A stretch of DNA of 5,495 nt from Bdellovibrionales bacterium (GTDB lineage: Bacteria; Bdellovibrionota; Bdellovibrionia; Bdellovibrionales; UBA840), in contig JAGRAL010000136.1 in the NCBI GenBank assembly GCA_020434605.1, positions 1 through 5,495 on the forward strand, read 5' to 3'. Below, in pieces: positions 1 to 4,798 of the stretch (positions are counted from its first letter, which is position 1; the number at the start of each line of letters is the position of its first letter). The notes under the pieces were generated by a model, which was not told where the DNA came from, ran no database searches, and saw only the letters and a program-made list of their open reading frames with translations. The position numbers and the translations under genes were made by a program.

Positions 1-625
1 TTGCTGGTAATTTTTGGGTTAGCCAGCGCTCAGGTTCTAAAAAAGTGTAGTGAGTAATATCTTTTATAAAAGAATCTCTAGTATAATCTCCCTTAAAAGT
101 AATCTCTAGTTTGGGCGCATATACTGTAGCTGGGACATTATACCCAATTTTTCGTAATAAATTTCTTCTGAGTAATACGTTATGGTTTCTTGTATCCAGG
201 CGAACACGATAAACTCTAAGAGTTCCGTGAGAATCTTTTTGTGAAATAGCAAATCCAAATCTTCCTACTGCCTCGGTACTATTTTCTAAAAACTCAAAGG
301 GTCTATTTAAATCAAGAGGAATATTTTTTTCAGGTGAACTTAAAGTTTTGTCAGACTCACTCCATTCAACTTTGGTTTTCCATAAAATGGAAGTTGGGTC
401 TGGATCGAGCATGGACAGATCTTTTATTTTGCCGCTCTCAACATGCGACCGCGCTTCATCTGGGCTTAGCAGTTTGCCGTTATATGACAAATCAGAGGCA
501 GCCTGTCGGATTGACGTCAGTGGTATTAAGCCAGGAAGATCACTTAAGTTTTGAGCAAATACGAGGTTTAAAAATACGAGTATTAAGATCAAATGGCCCC
601 CTAAGAAGTAGCCAATTTTTAGCAT
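1..625 (-). CDS. Exported protein of unknown function (3' end outside window)
   Basis: An uninterrupted frame of 208 codons runs from an ATG at 625 down to the window edge, so the C-terminus is missing. I do not recognise the family. Residues 1-24 look like a Sec signal peptide: a short basic start (MLKIGYF), a long hydrophobic core (LILILVFLNLVF) and a likely cleavage site VFA|QN with no lipobox cysteine, so the product should be periplasmic or outer-membrane associated. Beyond it are a charged, proline-containing stretch with SMLDPDPTSILW near 71-82, and a basic segment (VYRVRLD, then LLRRNLLRKIGYNVP near 151-165) that looks like the conserved core. The ATG has no clear Shine-Dalgarno sequence. 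A TTG directly before it is the only other nearby start, since an in-frame TGA lies 10 codons upstream of the ATG. It follows the lipoprotein gene in the same direction but a terminator separates them. That it is a real gene is well supported; its function is open. Confidence 0.8.
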   Translation of the reverse strand, partial: MLKIGYFLGGHLILILVFLNLVFAQNLSDLPGLIPLTSIRQAASDLSYNGKLLSPDEARSHVESGKIKDLSMLDPDPTSILWKTKVEWSESDKTLSSPEKNIPLDLNRPFEFLENSTEAVGRFGFAISQKDSHGTLRVYRVRLDTRNHNVLLRRNLLRKIGYNVPATVYAPKLEITFKGDYTRDSFIKDITHYTFLEPERWLTQKLPA

Positions 626-646
626 CAAAAAGTAGCACGTGGTTAC

Positions 647-676
647 ATAAAATCACCACTGTGTAATATATGCCAA
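647..676 (-). promoter_or_regulatory. Candidate sigma-70-type promoter for the exported protein
   Basis: Reading the minus strand, TTGGCA (671-676, five of six matches to TTGACA) is followed after 18 bp by TTTTAT (647-652, four of six matches to TATAAT). This would start transcription near 640, leaving a leader of about 15 nt before the ATG at 625. It lies just past the terminator of the upstream lipoprotein gene, where a new promoter is needed. The -10 match is weak, so this is a by-eye candidate only. Confidence 0.3.
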
Positions 677-710
677 GACTATATGGGAACGATGAAAGTA
701 TTTTTGAAAT

Positions 711-739
711 AAAAAAGGGAGGCTTAAAACCTCCCTTTT
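711..739 (-). terminator. Rho-independent terminator of the lipoprotein gene
   Basis: A perfect 10-bp stem pairs 713-722 with 730-739 (core GGGAGG/CCTCCC) around a 7-nt loop. On the minus strand the stem runs into six T residues (711-716, the first four also pairing in the stem), then ATTTC. It lies 33 nt past the stop codon of the minus-strand lipoprotein gene, the expected place. On the plus strand the T tract is only four long and no plus-strand gene ends nearby, so it is assigned to the minus strand only. Confidence 0.9.
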
Positions 740-772
740 AGACTACAAATCGGTTTTAAGGCCGAAGAGTAA

Positions 773-1507
773 TTACTTCATGAATACATCTTGGATCAAT
801 GCGTTCATTGCTTCTGGACCCATGCCAGTAGCTTGAGCTGCGCGCTCGATACGATCAGCTAAAGAAGCTGCGTTTCCAGCTTTGAAATCATTTTGGAACT
901 CAGTAACTGTAGAACCAGTAAGTTCAGCAGCAAAGTTATCATAATCTTCAACTTTGAAAGTACCTTCTGGTGAAGTTTGCATTTTGTAAGAGAATCTAGC
1001 TACGTCGTTAGCAGCTTCTTCGCTCAAACCGTATTGAGCAACAGCGTTCTTAGCTAATTTCATAACAGCGTATTCTTGTTCGAATGCTTTCATAGTTGTT
1101 AAGTTAGTACCAGTAGCAGCGATTTTGTTAAATCTAGTGCCAGTAACTGGATCGTAGTAGTAGTTACCAGTTTCAGGAATTAGATCGTAGTAAAAATAGC
1201 TCTCGTGATTCACTAGGTAGTTGTAAAGGTTTTCACCAACATTGTAGCTACCGATATAATAGGCATCATAAGTACCGTAATCATAATCGTAAACAACGAT
1301 GTAGTTAGTTTGAAGAGTGTTGTCTTTTACAAGTTCAACATCGTATCCTAGGTCAGCTTGTAGGCGGTAAACGAACTCTCTAGCTAGTTCTGCGTGAGTG
1401 TAATATACACCACCAACAGAAGTGCTACCTGATCCGCCGCCACCACCGCATGCTGCAAGCGTAACTGCTGCAAGAATAGAAACTAAAATTGCTTTAAACA
1501 TTTTCAT
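773..1507 (-). CDS. Tyrosine-rich lipoprotein of unknown function
   Basis: This 244-residue protein has a textbook lipoprotein signal: a basic start (MKMFK), a hydrophobic core, and a lipobox LAAC with the lipidated cysteine at residue 20. Five glycines and a Ser/Gly linker follow (21-33). Residue 21 is Gly rather than Asp, so by the enterobacterial rule outer-membrane sorting is expected. Residues 35-120 are extremely tyrosine-rich (20 of 86), in clusters such as VVYDYDYGTYDAYY and NYYYDPVTG. The C-terminal half (about 125-244) is helical-looking and ordinary in composition, with EQEYAVMKLAKNAVAQYG and DRIERAAQATGMGPEAMNAL. Tyr codons in the rich region favour TAC (11 TAC to 5 TAT among residues 69-118) despite the AT-rich background, which suggests strong expression. 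A Shine-Dalgarno sequence precedes the first ATG; a second ATG at codon 3 is possible. It has its own terminator and is probably monocistronic. I recognise no family, so the function is unknown; a structural or surface role is inference. Confidence 0.9.
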   Translation of the reverse strand: MKMFKAILVSILAAVTLAACGGGGGSGSTSVGGVYYTHAELAREFVYRLQADLGYDVELVKDNTLQTNYIVVYDYDYGTYDAYYIGSYNVGENLYNYLVNHESYFYYDLIPETGNYYYDPVTGTRFNKIAATGTNLTTMKAFEQEYAVMKLAKNAVAQYGLSEEAANDVARFSYKMQTSPEGTFKVEDYDNFAAELTGSTVTEFQNDFKAGNAASLADRIERAAQATGMGPEAMNALIQDVFMK

Positions 1508-1511
1508 TTTG

Positions 1512-1519
1512 CCCCCTTT
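1512..1519 (-). promoter_or_regulatory. Strong ribosome binding site of the lipoprotein gene
   Basis: The minus strand reads AAAGGGGG, ending 4 nt before the ATG at 1507 and 10 nt before a second in-frame ATG at 1501. Both spacings are usable. The first ATG gives the signal peptide an extra lysine and is preferred. This is the best Shine-Dalgarno match in the window and fits a well-expressed gene. Confidence 0.7.
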
Positions 1520-1520
1520 G

Positions 1521-1537
1521 GGTTGTTATTGGTTGTT
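1521..1537 (-). repeat. AACAACC direct repeat, 10-bp period, in the lipoprotein leader
   Basis: On the minus strand AACAACC occurs at 1531-1537 and again at 1521-1527, exactly 10 bp apart, immediately upstream of the ribosome binding site. One helical turn of spacing could suit a protein contacting one face of the DNA. Being in the probable leader, it could equally be an RNA-binding site or an unstructured A-rich element that keeps the ribosome site open. With only two copies, chance is possible. Confidence 0.4.
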
Positions 1538-1551
1538 TCCCACCCCAGTAA

Positions 1552-1566
1552 GGCACGAAATGTGCC
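1552..1566 (-). other. Small hairpin in the lipoprotein leader
   Basis: Perfect 5-bp stem GGCAC (1552-1556) with GTGCC (1562-1566), closing a 5-nt loop, 45 nt upstream of the lipoprotein start. Without a following T tract on either strand it is not a terminator. It could stabilise the leader RNA or be an operator-like palindrome. Confidence 0.4.
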
Positions 1567-1585
1567 ATCTGAGATTAAATTAAAT

Positions 1586-1610
1586 TGCTCTTCGCAAAAA
1601 TTAAAGAGCA
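1586..1610 (-). other. Hairpin upstream of the lipoprotein gene, possible weak terminator
   Basis: A 7-bp inverted repeat pairs TGCTCTT (1586-1592) with AAGAGCA (1604-1610) across an 11-nt loop. On the minus strand it is followed by ATTTAATTTAAT, which is AT-rich but not a true T tract. It could be a leader structure for the lipoprotein mRNA, or a poor terminator or attenuator for transcription arriving from the DUF1295 gene, which has no better terminator after its stop at 1710. The rest of the gap (1508-1709) holds no credible gene. A weak promoter-like pair, GTGACA (1645-1650) and TAGATT (1624-1629) with 15-bp spacing on the minus strand, would put both hairpins inside a leader of about 110 nt. 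Confidence 0.4.
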
Positions 1611-1709
1611 GCTTCGACACCAAAATCTATGCTTGAGGGCAAAGTGTCACTACCGAGATGTGCTTGTATAAAATTGAAAAAGTTCAGAGATCGATTGGCG
1701 TGTAATTAG

Positions 1710-2522
1710 TCATTGTTCCCTTATGTTACTTTTTTTGTTCCCTTTTGAAGGCATAGGAACAAAGCGACTAACCTCTCTCATATACTGTTTATATGCTTCT
1801 CCGCGAGATTTTAGCGCATGTGCCTCTGTTGCAGGAATTCCTGTCACTTTAAACAAAGTGCCCAATATTAAGGCTGGTGCAGCCCAACTCAGAGCACCAA
1901 ATGCAGCGGATTGACCCATGCACGCAATTCCTAACCAATAAACGAACTCAAAAAAGTAGTTTGGATGACGTGAATAATTCCACAAACCCTGTCTGCAAAT
2001 CATTCCTTTGTTAATAGGGTTAGCTTTAAAGAACTTAAGCTGCAGATCTGCTAGAGTTTCTCCTGCAATTCCCAAGACAGAGACGATCGCTCCAATCATT
2101 AAAAACCAATCCGAGTGATTTCGTTCTAGTGAAATTAGTAAGAAAGGAATGGATAAAAATACATTTAAGATAGTTTGTGCATGGTAAAAAAAGAAAAACT
2201 TGATGCCAACGTTTGTTTTCCACACTTCACGCAAATGAGTATATCGTCCTTCTTCTGGCTTTTTATATATGCGGTCTATAAATAAGTAAGTGGATAAACG
2301 AATTGCCCACAAACCTACAACAAACAAAAGAATGGTTTCTGCAATCGAAATATCAGTGGTTTTAGTAGCGTAAACTAGTGCGTATAAAAATAAACAGATC
2401 GGCCATCCTACATCTATGATGGCTGCATTTTTTAAAATAAAATGCAGAAGCCAAAGAAATGTCATCCATATAAATGCATAACCAAACCCAGAAAAAAGAA
2501 TTTCAAATGTATCGATACTCAT
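1710..2522 (-). CDS. DUF1295 / steroid 5-alpha-reductase-like membrane enzyme
   Basis: This 270-residue polytopic membrane protein matches the DUF1295 family (relatives of steroid 5-alpha reductases and isoprenylcysteine methyltransferases) in length and motifs. Visible are several hydrophobic spans (about 8-30, 41-51, 60-80, 108-132, 138-155, 193-226), the N-terminal IIDVGW (35-40), GETLADLQL (154-162), the family hallmark GLWNYSRHPNYFFE (179-192), and a closing GIPATEAHALKSRGEAYKQY (228-247). In related enzymes the RHPNY region binds the nucleotide or methyl-donor cofactor, so a redox or transfer reaction on a membrane lipid is likely, but the substrate cannot be read from sequence. The ATG is 2 nt after the stop of the NTF2-like gene and has no strong Shine-Dalgarno sequence, which points to translational coupling. 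The last residues (about 258-270, PSKGNKKSNIREQ) are a polar tail beyond the domain. The family call is confident; the reaction is not known. Confidence 0.92.
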   Translation of the reverse strand: MSIDTFEILFSGFGYAFIWMTFLWLLHFILKNAAIIDVGWPICLFLYALVYATKTTDISIAETILLFVVGLWAIRLSTYLFIDRIYKKPEEGRYTHLREVWKTNVGIKFFFFYHAQTILNVFLSIPFLLISLERNHSDWFLMIGAIVSVLGIAGETLADLQLKFFKANPINKGMICRQGLWNYSRHPNYFFEFVYWLGIACMGQSAAFGALSWAAPALILGTLFKVTGIPATEAHALKSRGEAYKQYMREVSRFVPMPSKGNKKSNIREQ

Positions 2523-2524
2523 AT

Positions 2525-3022
2525 TTATTTATGCTCGAATTGAGTTTTAACCTTTTTAATAATATAGCCCAGCACTGGAATGCGCTCGTATATAAACTCA
2601 CCCATATCAAAATAATCTCGGTGAAAAACGACTTTGTTTTCATTTCCACCAAAAATAATGTGCGAATTTCCATCCACTGCAATAGGCTCTCCGCCATTTA
2701 AACCCTTTGCTGTCAAATGCATAGTCCAAAAGATAACATGCGTATCACCACTAATAACCTCTTTAGTAAAATCAAAGTGGATGCTAGAGACATTTTTATA
2801 CATATTTTCGTAATACTTTCGAATACCAGCCGCTCCGCGGATTTTTCCAACGGGATCTTGAAACTCTACATTTGGATCGTAAAACTCATCCACTAAATGC
2901 ATAGTGTCTTTATTTAGGCCGTTGAATATTGATTGTATGCTTTGCGAACGCCTCTCTTGTAAGTCAGTGTTTGCCATAAGGGGAGTATATAGTAATAATA
3001 AGCTAATGAATATTGTTTTCAT
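2525..3022 (-). CDS. NTF2/SnoaL-like protein with predicted signal peptide
   Basis: A 165-residue protein of the NTF2-like (SnoaL) fold. FYDPNVEFQDPVGKIRG (47-63) matches the family's conserved acidic/aromatic strand. The C-terminal block HRDYFDMGEFIYERIPVLG (134-152) is typical of the NTF2-family members found beside lipid-modification genes (cyclopropane synthase, DUF1295, FAD oxidase). The fold forms a cone-shaped pocket that serves as enzyme or ligand carrier; no catalytic set can be assigned here. Oddly, residues 1-17 (MKTIFISLLLLYTPLMA) look like a Sec signal peptide cleaved before NTD, whereas relatives I know are cytoplasmic. A second in-frame ATG (Met16, at 2977) would give a protein lacking this segment. 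Neither start has a Shine-Dalgarno sequence; CTCCCC lies before Met16. It heads an operon with the DUF1295 gene 2 nt downstream, and its start is 13 bp from the divergent GNAT gene. Family call good; export and function uncertain. Confidence 0.87.
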   Translation of the reverse strand: MKTIFISLLLLYTPLMANTDLQERRSQSIQSIFNGLNKDTMHLVDEFYDPNVEFQDPVGKIRGAAGIRKYYENMYKNVSSIHFDFTKEVISGDTHVIFWTMHLTAKGLNGGEPIAVDGNSHIIFGGNENKVVFHRDYFDMGEFIYERIPVLGYIIKKVKTQFEHK

Positions 3023-3025
3023 GTG

Positions 3026-3031
3026 TATAGT
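3026..3031 (+). promoter_or_regulatory. Candidate -10 box for the GNAT-dipeptidase operon
   Basis: TATAGT (five of six to TATAAT) lies 4 nt before the ATG at 3036. Transcription from it would start around the ATG itself, giving a leaderless message and explaining the absence of a Shine-Dalgarno sequence. No good -35 box is seen at 16-18 bp, and it sits inside a 13-bp gap, so this is tentative. Confidence 0.3.
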
Positions 3032-3056
3032 GTAGATGCAATTAACAAACGATCAA
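3029..3056 (-). promoter_or_regulatory. Candidate promoter for the NTF2-DUF1295 operon
   Basis: On the minus strand TTGATC (3051-3056, four of six to TTGACA) is followed after 16 bp by TACACT (3029-3034, four of six to TATAAT). The predicted start near 3022 coincides with the ATG, again giving a leaderless message. The -35 box lies inside the divergent GNAT reading frame and the -10 box overlaps the opposing TATAGT, so the two promoters would compete. The matches are modest. Confidence 0.3.
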
Positions 3057-3641
3057 TCGTTTTTGGTAAAAACTGTGGATAAAAAAAGCGCAAATAATTT
3101 AGAAAGAGAAACAGCTGGGTACTTGATAAGACCATATTGCAAAGAAGACCGCGAGATGTGGATAAAGAGCGTAGTTGATGCTGAAGAGAAAGAATTTATC
3201 AAACTTTTGCAAATGAGTCGCGAGCAGCAAAAAAGCGATAAAGCATATCATATGGCTGTGGTTCAAAAAAATGGCGATAAAATTGTTGCTACCGTTATGA
3301 TAACCGAGGTTTTACGTGAGCAGTATCAGTCTGCATTTTTAGGTTTGTCTAGCAATCAAAAGCAAGTTGGTGATCAAGTTGTTATAGAGTCTTTTGCGGC
3401 CGCCATGGATATAGGTTTTAATGATTTGGCCCTGCATCGATTAGAAATGCTACACACCACCCACACTAAGATATCTAAACAAGTACTACAGACTTTGGGT
3501 TTGCGCTCAGAGGGAATTCGAAAACAATGTTTTTTATGGGAAGAAAAATGGATAGATGCTGAGGTGTTTGCAATCACTAAAGACGAGTGGTCATCTAAAC
3601 ATGTCTCGGCGTTAATGAATACCACATACCAAATGAGGTAA
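3036..3641 (+). CDS. GNAT acetyltransferase, RimJ/RimL-like
   Basis: A 201-residue member of the GNAT superfamily, which transfers acetyl from acetyl-CoA to an amino group; the acceptor is unknown. The domain begins at YLIRPYCKEDREMWIKSV (29-46). Central strands follow (MAVVQKNGDKIVATVMITE, 73-91), then helix 3, and the RimJ/RimL-type ending LALHRLEMLHT...SKQVLQTLGLRSEGIRKQCFLWEEKWIDAEVFAI (131-180 with a gap). That ending corresponds to the usual 'LGF-EG-R......G-W.D...' pattern, though the glycine before the tryptophan is replaced (EEKW). The acetyl-CoA loop is degenerate: KQVGDQ (109-114) has Gln where a small residue is usual. About 27 residues precede the domain. TTG (3063, 3123) and GTG (3075) are other in-frame starts, and none has a good Shine-Dalgarno sequence. 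The dipeptidase gene follows after 2 nt, so they form an operon. Fold call confident; substrate unknown. Confidence 0.88.
   Translation: MQLTNDQSFLVKTVDKKSANNLERETAGYLIRPYCKEDREMWIKSVVDAEEKEFIKLLQMSREQQKSDKAYHMAVVQKNGDKIVATVMITEVLREQYQSAFLGLSSNQKQVGDQVVIESFAAAMDIGFNDLALHRLEMLHTTHTKISKQVLQTLGLRSEGIRKQCFLWEEKWIDAEVFAITKDEWSSKHVSALMNTTYQMR
3634..3638 (+). promoter_or_regulatory. Ribosome binding site of the dipeptidase inside the GNAT end
   Basis: TGAGG lies 5 nt before the ATG at 3644 and encodes part of the last two GNAT codons just before its TAA stop. Ribosomes ending on the acetyltransferase would be positioned to restart, so translation of the two genes is probably coupled. Confidence 0.6.
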
Positions 3642-3643
3642 AA

Positions 3644-4798
3644 ATGAATTGGCTATCTCGTATTTTATTATTTATCACGGTATTATTATCGCTATTCTTT
3701 TTACTAGCACCGTTTATAATTGAACATATGCAAAATGGACTAGAACCAGATATGGTTATAGTGTCTGATCAAGCAAAGCAACTTCATAAAAATTTATTTA
3801 TAGCAGATTTTCACGCTGATTCACTTTTATGGAAAAGAGATTTAACCATCAAATCAAGCCGCGGCCATGTGGACTTACCTAGATTACAAGAAGGAAATGT
3901 GGCTCTACAGGTTTTTACAATTGTTACTCAGAGCCCCAGAAACTTAAATATCCACTCTAATGCAGCTGCCAGTGATAATATTACTCTTTTGGCAATTAGT
4001 CAGATGTGGCCCGTGCAAACTTGGACGTCTTTATTTGAAAGAGCTTTGTATCAGGCAGAAAAACTTCGCGCACTAGAATATGATTCTGGCGGTAAGTTTT
4101 TAGTAATTACATCAAGGTCTCAGTTGGTGCAATTTATCGAAGATAGAAAATCACAAAAGATTATAGCTGGTGTTTTAGGTTTAGAGGGGGCTCACGCAGT
4201 AGAAAAAAATTTGAAGGCAGATATGGAGAAGCTATTTAATGCCGGGCTTAGAATGATGGCCCCAACACACTTTTTTGATAATAAAATAGGTGGATCAGCA
4301 CATGGCACATTAAAAGGTGGCCTAACTAAGTTAGGCGAAACATTTGTGCTAGAAGCCAACCGACTGGGTATTATTTTAGATATGGCGCATGCCTCTGAAC
4401 AGACGATTATAGATACTCTTAAACTAAGTAAAACTCCTTTGGTGGTTTCGCACACAGGTTTAAAAGGTCACTGTAACAATGACCGAAACTTGTCAGACTC
4501 TCTAGCTAGAGAAATAGCAAGTAAGGGCGGAATCATTAGTATTGGGTTTTGGAGTACGGCGGTTTGCGGAAAAACAGTTGATGCCATTGCTGACGCTATT
4601 GTTTATGCAGTTCGTACAGTTGGAGAAAACAGTGTTGCGCTTGGATCAGATTTTGATGGCGCTGTAACAGTACCTTTTGATGCAAGTCGTTTAGTATGGC
4701 TCACACAAAAATTAATCGATAGGGGCCTAAAGGCGCGCACTATCGAAAAAGTTATGGGTTTAAATGAGCAAGCATTTTTACTGGCGAATCTTCCGTAA
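3644..4798 (+). CDS. Membrane dipeptidase, peptidase family M19
   Basis: A 384-residue zinc dipeptidase of the renal/membrane dipeptidase family, which hydrolyses dipeptides, including some with a C-terminal D-residue. A hydrophobic N-terminal helix (about 6-26, with no obvious cleavage site) should anchor it in the inner membrane with the catalytic domain in the periplasm. All metal ligands can be matched to the human enzyme by motif: HxD at H57/D59 (DFHADSL), bridging E181 (LGLEGAHAVE), H209 (APTHFFDN), H249 (LDMAHAS) and D336 (GSDFDGA). The substrate-binding arginine equivalent is R281 in SHTGLKGHCNNDRNLSD (269-285). The C-terminus (VMGLNEQAFLLANLP) ends where family members usually end, with the usual MGGN weakened to MGLN. 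It is 2 nt after the GNAT stop with an in-frame-end ribosome site. Its last 47 nt overlap the convergent hydrolase gene. The enzyme should be active; substrate preference (for example muropeptide-derived dipeptides) is inference. Confidence 0.95.
   Translation: MNWLSRILLFITVLLSLFFLLAPFIIEHMQNGLEPDMVIVSDQAKQLHKNLFIADFHADSLLWKRDLTIKSSRGHVDLPRLQEGNVALQVFTIVTQSPRNLNIHSNAAASDNITLLAISQMWPVQTWTSLFERALYQAEKLRALEYDSGGKFLVITSRSQLVQFIEDRKSQKIIAGVLGLEGAHAVEKNLKADMEKLFNAGLRMMAPTHFFDNKIGGSAHGTLKGGLTKLGETFVLEANRLGIILDMAHASEQTIIDTLKLSKTPLVVSHTGLKGHCNNDRNLSDSLAREIASKGGIISIGFWSTAVCGKTVDAIADAIVYAVRTVGENSVALGSDFDGAVTVPFDASRLVWLTQKLIDRGLKARTIEKVMGLNEQAFLLANLP

Noticed and set aside
334..666. Plus-strand open frames (110 and 68 codons) near the left end
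   Set aside because: They lie antisense to the 208-codon frame with a signal peptide, and their translations look like shadow sequence without domain features.
1615..1649. GACAC...GTGTC inverted repeat in the lipoprotein upstream gap
   Set aside because: Only 5 bp separated by a long loop of about 30 nt; expected by chance in a gap of this size.
1684..1713. Nine-codon ATG frame overlapping the DUF1295 stop (ATGA) on the minus strand
   Set aside because: Too short, no ribosome site and no notable composition; nothing supports a real peptide or leader.
3374..3625. Minus-strand open frame opposite the GNAT gene
   Set aside because: It overlaps a recognised domain on the other strand and its translation has no recognisable pattern.
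4192..4455. Minus-strand open frame opposite the dipeptidase
   Set aside because: It is antisense to the zinc-binding core of a confident M19 peptidase; a shadow frame.
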